Shown: one piece after another, positions 1-8,986 of the stretch | Layout: each line of letters starts with the position of its first letter | How positions within the stretch are numbered: the stretch's first letter is position 1 | Origin: Streptococcus sp. oral taxon 058 str. F0407 | GTDB taxonomy: Bacteria > Bacillota > Bacilli > Lactobacillales > Streptococcaceae | DNA: 37,308 nt | Assembly (NCBI RefSeq): GCF_000235485.1 | Contig: NZ_JH378890.1 | Span: 1-37,308, forward strand | Reading direction: 5' to 3' | Notes under the pieces: model-generated | What the model was told of the DNA's origin: nothing | Database searches by the model: none | The model's input: the letters and a program-made list of their open reading frames with translations, nothing else | Program-made: the position numbers and the translations under genes

Positions 1-920
1 CAGCAAGCACAAGCTTGAGCAACAGCGTATCAGCCTCAATCAGTGCATCTGAATCAGCAAGCAACAACTCAAGTAGTACTTCAGTTTCAACAAGTACTTC
101 AGTAAGCTTGAGCAATAGCGTTTCAAGCAGCTTGAGTACAAGTGCGTCACAACAATCTAACTCATTCAGCTATAGTAAGGGTGAACCAGAAAGCCAGTCT
201 AAACCAGAGTTTAACCTTCCTAGCTACCTTGAATCTGTAAGTGCAAGTGAGTCAGTTTCACTCAGCAAGTCAGTAAGTGTATCATTGAGCGATAGTACTT
301 CTACTTCAATCAGCGCAAGTGAGTCAGTCTCAACAAGCGCAAGCTTGAGTGACAGCATTTCTGCCTCAATCAGTGCAAGCAACAACTCAGGTAGTGGTTC
401 AGGTTCAACAAGCACAAGCAATGACTCAGCTAGTCAATCAGCTAGCGCATCAGTATCTGCAAGTCAAAGCACTTCAGCATCTGTATCAGCTAGCCAATCA
501 GCTGCCGCTTCAATCAGTGCAAGCAACAACTCAGGTAGCGGTTCAGGTTCAACAAGCACAAGCAATGACTCAGGTGATGCCTCAACTTCAGCAAGTACTT
601 CAGTAAGCTTGAGCAACAGCGTAAGTGCTTCAATCAGCACAAGTGAATCAGTTTCAACAAGCACAAGCTTGAGCGATAGCGCAAGTACCTCAGCTAGCTT
701 GTCTGACAGTGCTTCAATCTCAAGTGCATTGAACCACTCACAAGCTCCTGCCCAACAACCTGCTGGACCAGGACGTTCAAACGGTAGAAAACTTCCAAAT
801 ACAGGAACTGCAAGTAACCAATTTGCTGGTCTTGGATTAGGAGTAGCTGCCTTGGCAACTGCCTCTCTTCTTGGCAAGAAGAAGAAATCAGCAGCTTCTG
901 AAATGGATTTAGAAGACTAA
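1..920 (+). CDS. Serine-rich repeat LPXTG-anchored surface adhesin, C-terminal part (5' end outside window)
   Basis: The open frame runs in from the window edge, with whole codons from base 3. It encodes about 225 residues of low-complexity serine-rich sequence (S-A-S, S-T-S and S-V-S units) and then a cell-wall sorting signal. That signal is LPNTG near 798-812, a hydrophobic stretch ([16 protein letters not shown]) and a KKKK stop-transfer run, followed by an acidic tail. In streptococci such proteins (PsrP, GspB and SraP relatives) are O-glycosylated, exported by the accessory SecA2/SecY2 route and fixed to peptidoglycan by sortase A. Two internal blocks, about 368-425 and 512-569, are near-identical. 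Bases 150-237 encode a non-repetitive P/E/K/F-containing segment that breaks the serine repeat. The N-terminal binding region is not in the window, so the ligand cannot be inferred. Antisense frames here are artefacts of the repeat. Confidence 0.93.
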   Translation, partial: ASTSLSNSVSASISASESASNNSSSTSVSTSTSVSLSNSVSSSLSTSASQQSNSFSYSKGEPESQSKPEFNLPSYLESVSASESVSLSKSVSVSLSDSTSTSISASESVSTSASLSDSISASISASNNSGSGSGSTSTSNDSASQSASASVSASQSTSASVSASQSAAASISASNNSGSGSGSTSTSNDSGDASTSASTSVSLSNSVSASISTSESVSTSTSLSDSASTSASLSDSASISSALNHSQAPAQQPAGPGRSNGRKLPNTGTASNQFAGLGLGVAALATASLLGKKKKSAASEMDLED

Positions 921-977
921 GTCCCAAAAATCGACTAAAATGAAATTGTTGATATCATTTTAGCGATGAAAACAAGA

Positions 978-1012
978 ACCCCGGATAGCTCAAGGCTATC
1001 TGGGGTTTTTGG
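978..1012 (+). terminator. Rho-independent terminator of the serine-rich adhesin gene
   Basis: A 12-bp stem (978-989 with 995-1006, one G-U pair) has a five-base loop and ends in a T run. It lies 57 bases after the adhesin stop codon. Confidence 0.9.
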
Positions 1013-1049
1013 CTCTTTGTCAACTGTGGAGAGTGACATCTAATTAAGC

Positions 1050-1217
1050 ATGAGAGAGAATCAGATTGGTTCTCTTTTTTCTAACATTCAAAGTAACGAG
1101 AATTATCACTCTAAATGTTCTAAAGAACTTAATGATGTCTTACTGGTTATTAATCACTATCAAAGAGAATATCCGAATTACAAGACAGCTTTTAAAGCAC
1201 TTAGGAATAAGAGGTAA
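1050..1217 (+). CDS. Possible 55-residue hypothetical protein or gene remnant
   Basis: An ATG at 1050 opens a 55-codon frame ending at TAA 1215-1217. The predicted peptide is hydrophilic, with a protein-like mix of residues (…ELNDVLLVINHYQREYP…) and a basic C-terminus ending in LRNKR. I do not recognise it. Against a real gene, no good Shine-Dalgarno lies at the right distance (a GGAG sits about 17 bases upstream). A terminator-like hairpin also falls inside the first codons: AGAGAA at 1055-1060, TTCTCT at 1070-1075, then T residues. It could be the tail of a decayed gene. The frame on the same strand at 1066-1248 gives a less protein-like product. Confidence 0.3.
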   Translation: MRENQIGSLFSNIQSNENYHSKCSKELNDVLLVINHYQREYPNYKTAFKALRNKR

Positions 1218-1317
1218 AAATATTACACTACTCATTGCATATACCTAACGAAATAGATAAAAATCTAAAATTTGTAGAGAAAATAATATAATTTCGACCT
1301 TTTGTGACAGGAATTGC

Positions 1318-1346
1318 TTGACTAAATAAAACTAAAGCTGTATAAT
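1318..1346 (+). promoter_or_regulatory. Sigma-70-type promoter of aliB
   Basis: TTGACT (1318-1323), a 17-base spacer and TATAAT (1341-1346) form a near-consensus promoter 33 bases before the aliB start. A strong AGGAGG at 1365-1370 follows. Confidence 0.88.
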
Positions 1347-1378
1347 AAGGCAAATATCTAAAACAGGAGGTTCTGGAA

Positions 1379-3337
1379 ATGAAAAAGTCTAAGGCCAAGT
1401 ATCTGACACTGGCAGGTGTCGTGTTAAGCGCAGGTATCCTATTGAGCGCATGTGGGAACTCAGCAAGTTCATCTAAAACATATAACTATGTCTATTCTAG
1501 TGATCCATCTAGTTTGAACTATCTAGCAGAGAACCGTGCAACAACCAATGATATTGTTACCAATTTGGTTGATGGCCTGATGGAAAATGACCAATATGGT
1601 AACTATGTTCCATCTTTGGCAGAGGATTGGACCGTTTCCAAGGACGGTTTGACTTATACCTACAAACTTCGTAAAGATGCCAAGTGGTATACATACGAAG
1701 GTGAAGAATACGCACCTGTAACTGCTCAAGACTTTGTGACAGGTTTGAAATATGCGGCAGATAAAAAATCTGAAGCCTTGTACTTGGTTCAAGACTCTGT
1801 AGCAGGTTTGGATGACTATATCAACGGTAAAACAACAGACTTTTCAACTGTCGGTGTGAAGGCGATTGATGACCAAACAGTTCAGTACACTTTGACACGT
1901 CCAGAATCTTATTGGAACTCTAAAACAACTTCAACTATTCTCTTCCCTGTCAATGCGGATTTCTTGAAATCAAAAGGGGATGATTTTGGTAAGGTAGACC
2001 CTTCTAGCATTTTGTACAATGGACCTTTCTTGATGAAGTCCTTTGTTTCAAAATCTGTTATCGAATACAAGAAAAATCCGAACTACTGGGATGCTAAAAA
2101 TGTCTTTGTGGACGATGTGAAATTGACCTACTATGATGGTAGTGACCAAGATGCCCTAGCTCGTAACTTTGTAGAAGGAGTCTACAGCTACGCGCGTCTC
2201 TATCCAAATAGCTCAAGCTTTGAAGGAATTAAAGAGAAGAACAAGGATAACATCATCTATAGTATGCAAACCGCAACTTCTTATTACTTGAACTTCAACT
2301 TGGACAGAAAATCTTATAACTTCACTTCTAAGTCCTCAGATATCGAAAAGAAATCAACACAAGAAGCAGTTCTGAATAAAAACTTCCGTCAAGCCTTCAA
2401 CTATGCTTATAACCGTACAGCCTATGGAGCTCAATCTCAAGGGGAAGATGGAGCAACGAAGATTATTCGTAACCTAGTGGTACCTCCTACATTTGTAAGT
2501 ATCAACGGAAAAGACTTTGGCGATGTTGTCTCAGAAAAGATGGTCAACTATGGTCAAGAATGGCAAGGAATCAACTTTGCAGACGCGCAAGATCCATACT
2601 ACAATCCTGACAAGGCTAAAGCTAAATTTGCAGAAGCTAAGAAAGAATTGGAAGCTAAGGGTGTGCAATTCCCAATTCACTTGGATGTATCAGTTGACCA
2701 ATCAGCTAAAAAAGGTGTACTTGAAGCAAGTTCTTTAAAACAATCCATCGAATCTGTTCTAGGAGCTGAGAATGTGGTTATTGATATCCAACAATTATCA
2801 ACAGATGACTTCGATAATTCTAGCTACCTCGCTCAAACGGCAGCTCAAAAAGACTTTGATATCTATAATGGCGGTTGGAGTGCTGACTACTTGGATCCAT
2901 CAAGCTATCTAGATATCCTAAATGTCAATAACGGCGGTATGTTGCAAAACCTTGGTCTAGAACCAGGTGAGGTCAATGACAAGGCTAAGGCAGTTGGTCT
3001 GGATACTTACACTCAAATGTTAGAAGAAGCTAACAAGGAGCAAGATCCAGCGAAACGTTATGAAAAATATGCAGAAATTCAAGCTTGGCTCGTTGATAGC
3101 GCCCTTGCAATTCCAAACGTTTCCCTTGGTGGAACACCTAGCTTGAGAAAGACAGTTCCATTCTCAGCACCATTCTCACAAGCAGGAAATAAGGGTGTGG
3201 AATCATACAAGTACCTCAAGTTACAAGATAAGACTGTAACGGCTGATGAGTATGAAAAAGCTAAAGAAAAATGGCTGAAAGAAAAAGAAGAATCAAATAA
3301 AAAAGCCCAAGAAGAACTGGCAAAACACGTTAAATAA
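1379..3337 (+). CDS. aliB: AliB-like oligopeptide-binding lipoprotein
   Basis: This 652-residue family 5 extracellular solute-binding protein closely resembles pneumococcal AliB, an accessory peptide receptor for the Ami oligopeptide ABC permease. A type II signal peptide carries the lipobox LSAC with the lipid-modified Cys25. The mature protein binds peptides outside the membrane and hands them to AmiCDEF, which is not in this window. The SBP_bac_5 fold spans roughly residues 60-560. The tail after about 620 is K/E-rich and probably helical. It has its own consensus promoter, a strong ribosome site (AGGAGG, 8 bases from ATG) and a terminator, so it is a single-gene unit. Ali-family receptors also sense specific peptides that alter competence and colonisation in pneumococcus; which peptide this protein binds cannot be told. 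The distinction from AliA rests on my recollection of sequence and neighbourhood. Confidence 0.9.
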   Translation: MKKSKAKYLTLAGVVLSAGILLSACGNSASSSKTYNYVYSSDPSSLNYLAENRATTNDIVTNLVDGLMENDQYGNYVPSLAEDWTVSKDGLTYTYKLRKDAKWYTYEGEEYAPVTAQDFVTGLKYAADKKSEALYLVQDSVAGLDDYINGKTTDFSTVGVKAIDDQTVQYTLTRPESYWNSKTTSTILFPVNADFLKSKGDDFGKVDPSSILYNGPFLMKSFVSKSVIEYKKNPNYWDAKNVFVDDVKLTYYDGSDQDALARNFVEGVYSYARLYPNSSSFEGIKEKNKDNIIYSMQTATSYYLNFNLDRKSYNFTSKSSDIEKKSTQEAVLNKNFRQAFNYAYNRTAYGAQSQGEDGATKIIRNLVVPPTFVSINGKDFGDVVSEKMVNYGQEWQGINFADAQDPYYNPDKAKAKFAEAKKELEAKGVQFPIHLDVSVDQSAKKGVLEASSLKQSIESVLGAENVVIDIQQLSTDDFDNSSYLAQTAAQKDFDIYNGGWSADYLDPSSYLDILNVNNGGMLQNLGLEPGEVNDKAKAVGLDTYTQMLEEANKEQDPAKRYEKYAEIQAWLVDSALAIPNVSLGGTPSLRKTVPFSAPFSQAGNKGVESYKYLKLQDKTVTADEYEKAKEKWLKEKEESNKKAQEELAKHVK

Positions 3338-3354
3338 CCAGTCTATTCAACAGG

Positions 3355-3388
3355 AAAAACGATAGTTTCTCAAGGAACTATCGTTTTT
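3355..3388 (+). terminator. Terminator of aliB
   Basis: An inverted repeat with arms AACGATAGTTT and AACTATCGTT is followed by TTTTT, 20 bases after the aliB stop. Confidence 0.88.
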
Positions 3389-3447
3389 GTATAGTTTGAA
3401 ACTATAACTAGCTCTTGAAAAGAAGAAAATGAGTTGGCGAAAATAAG

Positions 3448-3476
3448 TGGTACAATAGTTACTATAGATTTGGAGG
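3448..3476 (+). promoter_or_regulatory. Extended -10 promoter and RBS of the transsulfuration operon
   Basis: TGG-TACAAT (3448-3456) is an extended -10 element without a good -35 at the right spacing. GGAGG at 3472-3476 is the ribosome site for the ATG at 3483. Confidence 0.7.
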
Positions 3477-3482
3477 TATTGT

Positions 3483-4577
3483 ATGAGCAAAGAACGACAC
3501 ATCAACACAATTTTGGCCCAGGCGGGTATCAAGTCAGATAAGACGACAGGTGCCTTGGTGACGCCACTACATTTTTCAACAACTTATCAGCATCCAGAGT
3601 TCGGTCAGTCTACTGGATTTGACTATACCCGTACTAAAAACCCAACTCGCAGTAAGGCGGAGGAAGTCTTGGCGGCAATCGAATCAGCAGACTATGCCCT
3701 AGCGACGAGCTCAGGTATGGCTGCGATTGTACTGGCTTTTAGTGTTTTTCCAGTAGGAAGTAAAGTCTTGGCTGTGCGAGATCTTTATGGGGGGTCTTTC
3801 CGATGGTTCAACCAAGTGGAGCAAGAAGGCCGTTTCCATTTTACCTATGCCAATACGGAAGCAGAGTTGATTGCTGAGCTGGAAAATGATGTGGATGTTC
3901 TCTACATCGAAACGCCAACCAATCCTTTGATGTTGGAATTTGATATTGCAAAACTAGCAAAACTAGCTCATGCTAAGGGTGCTAAAGTAGTCGTAGACAA
4001 TACCTTCTACAGCCCGATTTACCAACGACCGATTGAAGACGGTGCGGATATTGTCCTTCATTCGGCTACCAAATACCTAGCAGGGCACAATGATGTCTTA
4101 GCTGGAGTAGTTGTGACTAATAGTTTAGAACTATATGAACAACTGTTCTATAATCTGAATACGACTGGTGCAGTCTTGTCACCGTTTGATAGTTATCAGT
4201 TGATTCGTGGTCTTAAGACCTTGTCTCTGCGTATGGAGCGTTCTACAGCCAATGCCCAAGAAGTGGTTGCCTTTTTGAAGGATTCTCCAGCAGTTAAGGA
4301 AGTGCTCTATACTGGTCGTGGGGGAATGATTTCCTTTAAAGTAGTGGATGAAAAACGAATTCCTCATATTCTAAACAGCTTGAAGGTATTCTCTTTTGCA
4401 GAAAGTTTGGGTGGGGTAGAAAGTCTCATTACTTATCCAACGACGCAGACCCATGCGGATATTCCAGCAGAAGTGCGCCATTCTTATGGCTTAACAGATG
4501 ACCTCCTGCGCTTGTCTATTGGGATTGAGGATGCTAGAGATTTGATTGCGGATTTGCGACAAGCTTTGGAAGGATAA
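3483..4577 (+). CDS. Cys/Met metabolism PLP-dependent transsulfuration enzyme (cystathionine gamma-synthase or beta-lyase)
   Basis: This 364-residue cytosolic enzyme of the Cys_Met_Meta_PP family uses pyridoxal phosphate to make or cleave C-S bonds of cystathionine, cysteine or homocysteine. The PLP lysine is Lys197 in HSATKYLAGHND. Asp172 in VVDNTF should pair with the pyridine nitrogen, and the phosphate-binding YTRTKNPTR motif is at 48-56. Length fits MetB/MetC enzymes, slightly short. The family cannot be split reliably by eye into synthase and lyase. The start is well supported by GGAGG seven bases upstream. The next gene, another C-S lyase type enzyme, begins 7 bases after the stop, so the two are very likely co-transcribed and act together in methionine-cysteine interconversion. 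Confidence 0.88.
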   Translation: MSKERHINTILAQAGIKSDKTTGALVTPLHFSTTYQHPEFGQSTGFDYTRTKNPTRSKAEEVLAAIESADYALATSSGMAAIVLAFSVFPVGSKVLAVRDLYGGSFRWFNQVEQEGRFHFTYANTEAELIAELENDVDVLYIETPTNPLMLEFDIAKLAKLAHAKGAKVVVDNTFYSPIYQRPIEDGADIVLHSATKYLAGHNDVLAGVVVTNSLELYEQLFYNLNTTGAVLSPFDSYQLIRGLKTLSLRMERSTANAQEVVAFLKDSPAVKEVLYTGRGGMISFKVVDEKRIPHILNSLKVFSFAESLGGVESLITYPTTQTHADIPAEVRHSYGLTDDLLRLSIGIEDARDLIADLRQALEG

Positions 4578-4584
4578 GACAGAC

Positions 4585-5751
4585 ATGGGGAAATATGATT
4601 TTACAAGCCTGCCCAATCGTTTTGGGCATCATACCTATAAATGGAAAGAGGCAGAAGCTGATCGAGAAGTTCTACCAGCCTGGATAGCGGATATGGACTT
4701 TGTAGTCTTACCTGAAGTTCGACAAGCTGTACAAGCCTACGCAGATCAGTTGGTCTATGGTTATACTTATGCAAGCGACGCTTTGATTGAATCGGTTCAG
4801 GACTGGGAAGCCAGTCAACATGGGTATCACTTTGACAAGGATGCCCTCGTATTTATCGAGGGAGTGGTACCAGCTATTTCAACAGCCATTCAAGCCTTTA
4901 CAAAAGAAGGAGAGGCTGTCCTGATTAACACACCGGTCTATCCACCTTTTGCCCGCAGTGTCAAACTGAACAATCGCCGATTGATTACCAATTCTTTGGT
5001 GGAAAAGGATGGGCTGTTTGAGATTGACTTTGACCAGTTGGAGAAGGATTTGGTAGAAGAGGATGTGAAGCTTTATATCCTTTGCAATCCCCACAATCCT
5101 GGTGGACGTGTTTGGGAAAAGGAAGTGTTAGAAAAGATTGGCCATCTCTGCCAAAAACATGGTGTTTTGTTGGTTTCAGATGAGATTCACCAAGATTTGG
5201 CTCTCTTTGGTCACAAACACCAGTCTTTTAATACCATTGATCCAGACTTTAAAGACTTCGCCCTTATCTTGAGCAGTGCCACTAAGACCTTTAATATTGC
5301 TGGGACCAAGAATTCCTATGCAGTTATTGAAAATCCAAAGCTTCGTGTGGCTTTCCAAAAACGCCAGTTGGCCAATAACCAACATGAAATCTCAGGCTTG
5401 GGGTATTTGACGACAGAAGCTGCCTACCGTTATGGCAAGGACTGGTTAGGAGAACTAAAAGAAGTCATCGAGGACCACATTAACTATGTAGTGGATGTTT
5501 TGGGCAACGAAACCAAGATTAAGGTCATGAAACCGCAAGGTACCTACTTGATTTGGCTTGATTTTTCAGCCTATGACCTAACGGATGACCGCTTGCAAGA
5601 TCTTTTGAAGAATGAAGCCAAGGTTATCTTGAACCGAGGTTTGGACTTTGGGGAGGAGGGATCCCTTCATGCCCGCCTCAATGTGGCTATGCCGAAGTCA
5701 GTGCTGGAAGAGGTTTGTCAACGCATCGTGACCACTTTTGCTACACTTTAA
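4585..5751 (+). CDS. PatB/MalY-type PLP aminotransferase-fold C-S lyase
   Basis: A 388-residue fold-type I PLP enzyme of the MalY/PatB subgroup. These act mostly as cystathionine beta-lyases that release homocysteine, or H2S from cysteine, rather than as transaminases. Visible motifs are AWIADMDF (32-39), the aminotransferase NPHNPGG loop (168-174), Asp199 in VSDEIHQDL and the Schiff-base Lys234 in SSATKTFNIAG. An upstream in-frame start at 4546 lies inside the previous gene without a ribosome site; the ATG at 4585 has GGAAGGA (4568-4574) at a proper distance and gives the family's usual N-terminus. It is the second gene of a two-gene operon with the transsulfuration enzyme. The operon ends at a strong terminator. 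Confidence 0.88.
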   Translation: MGKYDFTSLPNRFGHHTYKWKEAEADREVLPAWIADMDFVVLPEVRQAVQAYADQLVYGYTYASDALIESVQDWEASQHGYHFDKDALVFIEGVVPAISTAIQAFTKEGEAVLINTPVYPPFARSVKLNNRRLITNSLVEKDGLFEIDFDQLEKDLVEEDVKLYILCNPHNPGGRVWEKEVLEKIGHLCQKHGVLLVSDEIHQDLALFGHKHQSFNTIDPDFKDFALILSSATKTFNIAGTKNSYAVIENPKLRVAFQKRQLANNQHEISGLGYLTTEAAYRYGKDWLGELKEVIEDHINYVVDVLGNETKIKVMKPQGTYLIWLDFSAYDLTDDRLQDLLKNEAKVILNRGLDFGEEGSLHARLNVAMPKSVLEEVCQRIVTTFATL

Positions 5752-5757
5752 AAATCG

Positions 5758-5796
5758 AGCCTTCTAGGAGAAAAGTCTTCCTAGAAGGCTATTTTC
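5758..5796 (+). terminator. Terminator of the transsulfuration operon
   Basis: A perfect 12-bp inverted repeat (5758-5769 with 5779-5790) is followed by ATTTTC. Confidence 0.88.
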
Positions 5797-5809
5797 GTAG
5801 GGGAAAATG

Positions 5810-5818
5810 TGGTATAAT
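5810..5818 (+). promoter_or_regulatory. Extended -10 promoter of the SNF2 gene
   Basis: TGG-TATAAT is a perfect extended -10 located 26 bases before the ATG. A ribosome site AAAGGGG lies at about 5832-5838. Confidence 0.75.
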
Positions 5819-5843
5819 GAAAAGATAAGATAAAGGGGTAACT

Positions 5844-8800
5844 ATGGCTAAATTGATTCCGGGAAAGTTGCGCATGGAGGGGGTTACACTCTATGAAACA
5901 GGCAATATTGAGATTATCAAGGAAAAAGGGAATCGCCTCTATACTCGTGTGGCGGGAGAAGACTTGCGCTACAGTTTAGAGGATGATCTGGTTTTTTGTG
6001 TTTGCGATTTTTTCCAAAAAAGAGGTTACTGTATTCACCTAGCAGCGCTCGAGCATTATCTGAAAAATGATGAAGAAGGTCAGGTGATTTTACAAACCTT
6101 AGAAAAAGGACATGAAGAGCAAGAAGAAGTTGAAACCAAGGTTAGTTTTGGTGGAAGTTTTTTGGAGCGTGTTCAACCTCAACAACGAGAAGAGACTTAC
6201 AATTTGTCGGCTCTAGGCCAGGTGGAAGCTGGAACCAATCGCCTCCTTTGGACTCTGCGAATCGGTTTGCTTGAGAGTCAAAAATATTACGTCATCCGTG
6301 ATATTCCACTCTTTTTAAAGGTCTTGGCCCAAAGCAAATCATACATGATTGGGAAACACTATGAGAATAACTTGTCTTGGGAGGTTTTTGACGAATCGAG
6401 TCAAGAAGTTCTTACTTTTTTACGGGGGTTGATTGAGGAGGGGCTCAGTCAGGAACTCTTTTTCCCAAATCAAGGTCGTCACCTCTTTTTTCCTCTGACC
6501 TTTTTTGAGCAGGGGGTGGGGTTATTGATGAACTTGGAAGATTTTCATTTTGACCACCAGTTTGATAGCTATGAGAATCTCCTCTTTCATGATTTAGATC
6601 CTGATGCAGACCTTTTCTCTTTTTACGTGCAGGAGTACGCAGATTATTTTGAGATGGAGATTTCTGAAAGTGAGCGGGTCAATGTATTCTATGGAGGAGC
6701 GGTTCTCTTTCGTAAGGGCAATGTTTATCTCTTAAATTCGAAACAGATCAGTCTTTTAAAAGAAATCAATGAACTTCCTCAGGAAACAAAAGGGAGAAAA
6801 TGCCTTCAGTTTGATACTGGCGATCGGGATCGATTGGCTTCCTGTCTTCCTTTGTTTGGGCAGCTGGGCACAGTTTCTGCTCCTGAGCGCTTGCAAATCA
6901 GACCCTTCTCACCGATTTTTTACTTTGACAAGGAGGAGGATGGTCGTATCCGTTTGGATATCGAGTTTGATTATGGAGATATTAAGGTGACTAGTCATCA
7001 ACAGCTGGAAGAATTACCTTTCGCTAGTGATGCTGCCGTAGAAAGCCAGATATTTCAAGTTAGTTTAGGGGCTGGTTTTGAGGCTGATTTTCAATCTTGG
7101 AGACAGGCTTTGAAGCCTGAGGCAGTTTACTCTTTCTTTCACCATACGATTCCTGCTTTTGAGAAGTTGGGTCAGGTCTCTTTATCTGATGAGATAAATC
7201 AACTCTACAGCGTCCAAACTCCTCAGGTTCAGATTGAGTCCAAGGGAGGACTGCTGGAAATTCAGTTTGACTTCCAAGGGATTGGCCAAGAAGAGATTGA
7301 TCAAGCTCTTAAAGCCTTAACCAGCAATCAGGATTTCTATATCAGTTCTTCTGATCAAGTATTCTTTTTTGATGAGGAAACCAAGCAGATTCGTCAGAAT
7401 TTGCAGGAACTGGGTGTTGAACTAAAAGATGGTTCTTTCCAAGCTAGGAAATCTTTAGCTTATAGTCTTTCTCAACTTTTTGAAGGTCGCGATCGGATAG
7501 CATTTTCGGAGGAATTTCAGCATTTGGCCCATGATTTGACCCATCCAGAGGACTTTCCTTTAGGAGAGGTACAGGTTCAAGCGAGTTTGAGAGACTATCA
7601 AGAAAAGGGTGTGCGTTGGCTCCAGATGCTCCATCATTACGGTTTTGGAGGCATCTTGGCAGACGATATGGGACTGGGTAAAACACTGCAGACCATTGCT
7701 TTTTTGACAAGTCAGGTTACAGAAGATAGTCGTGTCTTGATTTTGGCGCCGTCAGGTTTGATCTACAACTGGGCAGATGAATTCAGAAGATTTGCACCGC
7801 AGTTGGATTTGGCTGTTGTTCATGGTTTGAAAGCGAATCGAGAAGTGGTTCTTTCTCAAAATCATCAAATCTATGTGACTAGCTATGCGAGCTTTCGTCA
7901 AGACAGTGACCTCTATCAAGAGATGTCCTTTGATTTTCTCTTTTTAGATGAGGCTCAGGTCATGAAAAATGCTCATACCAAGATTGCCCAGAGTTTGCGC
8001 CAGTTTGTGGTGCCAGCAGTCTTTGCCTTGTCAGGTACGCCCATAGAAAACCATCTAGGAGAGTTGTGGTCTATCTTTCAAATTGTGCTACCTGGGCTCT
8101 TACCGAACAAGATAGAGTTTATGAAATTACCAGCTGAGCAGGTGGCACAGTTTATCAAGCCCTTTGTCATGAGACGTAAGAAAGAAGAAGTTCTAACAGA
8201 ACTGCCTGATTTGATTGAAGTCGTCTATAAAAACGAACTGGAAGACCAGCAGAAGGCCATCTATCTAGCCCAGTTGCAACAGATGCGAGACCGCCTAGCG
8301 CAAGTGACAGATCAAGAATTCCAGAGAAGTCGGGTAGAAATCTTATCTGGCCTCATGCGTTTGCGTCAAATCTGCGATACGCCAGCTCTCTTCATGGAGG
8401 ATTACCAAGGAGCTAGTGGTAAATTGGATAGCCTCCGAGATTTATTGCTACAAGTGGCTGATGGTGGGCATCGTGTCTTGATTTTCTCCCAGTTCAAAGG
8501 AATGTTGGAAAAAATCGAGCAAGAACTTCCAGACTTAGGCTTGAACTCCTTCAAAATCACAGGTTCAACTCCTGCTCATGACAGACAGGAGATGACCAAG
8601 GCCTTTAACCAAGGGGAGAGAGATGCCTTTCTCATCTCCCTTAAAGCGGGTGGTGTTGGTCTTAATCTAACGGGAGCTGATACGGTTATTTTGGTTGACC
8701 TTTGGTGGAATCCCGCTGTCGAAGCACAGGCTATCGGAAGAGCCCACCGAATGGGGCAGGAGCAGATGGTCGAGGTCTATCGTTTGATTACCAAGGGGAC

Positions 8801-8939
8801 CATTGAAGAGAAAATCCAAGAACTTCAAGAACAAAAGAAACATTTGGTTTCCCAAGTTTTAGATGGTACGGAGTCGCGTGCGAGTCTCAGTCTGGCAGAA
8901 ATTCGTGAAATTTTGGGAATTTCTGAAGCCAGCACTTGA
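5844..8939 (+). CDS. SNF2/RapA-family ATPase with N-terminal SWIM zinc finger
   Basis: This 1031-residue superfamily 2 DNA translocase is expected to use ATP to move along double-stranded DNA and remodel protein-DNA or RNA polymerase complexes. A SWIM-type zinc motif (CVC…C.H) is at about 51-65. The bacterial SNF2-associated middle region follows. The helicase core has motif I DDMGLGKTLQT (about 604-614), motif II LDEAQ (about 702), motif III LSGTPIENHLGELW and, in lobe 2, GGVGLNLTGAD and QAIGRAHRMGQ (about 960-972). The arrangement and length are normal for Firmicute YwqA-type proteins. It has its own promoter, and a new promoter overlaps its stop codon. The cellular role of these proteins in streptococci is not established. 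It lies next to murC, with no visible functional link. Confidence 0.92.
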   Translation: MAKLIPGKLRMEGVTLYETGNIEIIKEKGNRLYTRVAGEDLRYSLEDDLVFCVCDFFQKRGYCIHLAALEHYLKNDEEGQVILQTLEKGHEEQEEVETKVSFGGSFLERVQPQQREETYNLSALGQVEAGTNRLLWTLRIGLLESQKYYVIRDIPLFLKVLAQSKSYMIGKHYENNLSWEVFDESSQEVLTFLRGLIEEGLSQELFFPNQGRHLFFPLTFFEQGVGLLMNLEDFHFDHQFDSYENLLFHDLDPDADLFSFYVQEYADYFEMEISESERVNVFYGGAVLFRKGNVYLLNSKQISLLKEINELPQETKGRKCLQFDTGDRDRLASCLPLFGQLGTVSAPERLQIRPFSPIFYFDKEEDGRIRLDIEFDYGDIKVTSHQQLEELPFASDAAVESQIFQVSLGAGFEADFQSWRQALKPEAVYSFFHHTIPAFEKLGQVSLSDEINQLYSVQTPQVQIESKGGLLEIQFDFQGIGQEEIDQALKALTSNQDFYISSSDQVFFFDEETKQIRQNLQELGVELKDGSFQARKSLAYSLSQLFEGRDRIAFSEEFQHLAHDLTHPEDFPLGEVQVQASLRDYQEKGVRWLQMLHHYGFGGILADDMGLGKTLQTIAFLTSQVTEDSRVLILAPSGLIYNWADEFRRFAPQLDLAVVHGLKANREVVLSQNHQIYVTSYASFRQDSDLYQEMSFDFLFLDEAQVMKNAHTKIAQSLRQFVVPAVFALSGTPIENHLGELWSIFQIVLPGLLPNKIEFMKLPAEQVAQFIKPFVMRRKKEEVLTELPDLIEVVYKNELEDQQKAIYLAQLQQMRDRLAQVTDQEFQRSRVEILSGLMRLRQICDTPALFMEDYQGASGKLDSLRDLLLQVADGGHRVLIFSQFKGMLEKIEQELPDLGLNSFKITGSTPAHDRQEMTKAFNQGERDAFLISLKAGGVGLNLTGADTVILVDLWWNPAVEAQAIGRAHRMGQEQMVEVYRLITKGTIEEKIQELQEQKKHLVSQVLDGTESRASLSLAEIREILGISEAST

Positions 8940-8963
8940 AAAATCAAAACAATACGCTATAAT
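8936..8963 (+). promoter_or_regulatory. Promoter of the murC operon
   Basis: TTGAAA (8936-8941) overlaps the SNF2 stop codon. A 16-base spacer leads to TATAAT (8958-8963), 23 bases before the next ATG. Confidence 0.8.
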
Positions 8964-8986
8964 GAAGTGTTGAAAGGAAATACAAA

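Larger units (their letters stand above)
921..1378. other. 458-base AT-rich gap between the adhesin gene and aliB
   Basis: It holds the adhesin terminator, the doubtful small ORF at 1050-1217 with an internal hairpin, and the aliB promoter and ribosome binding site near its end. I see no BOX or RUP element, RNA gene or insertion-sequence end. Confidence 0.6.

Noticed and set aside
349..606. Direct repeats that could suggest a CRISPR array
   Set aside because: They are in-frame coding repeats of a serine-rich protein, without constant spacer lengths or cas genes.
464..877. Reverse-strand 137-codon frame over the adhesin repeat
   Set aside because: The low-complexity serine codons (mostly AGC and TCA) leave the other frames free of stops. 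The product is a simple L/E/A repeat without start signals.
1262..1300. Possible CodY box upstream of aliB
   Set aside because: The A/T-rich stretch AATTTGTAGAGAAAATA needs an insertion and several mismatches to fit the consensus, so it is not distinguishable from background.
4546..4584. Upstream extension of the PatB-type enzyme
   Set aside because: The extra 13 codons overlap the preceding gene and lack a ribosome site. The ATG at 4585 has GGAAGGA and matches the family start.
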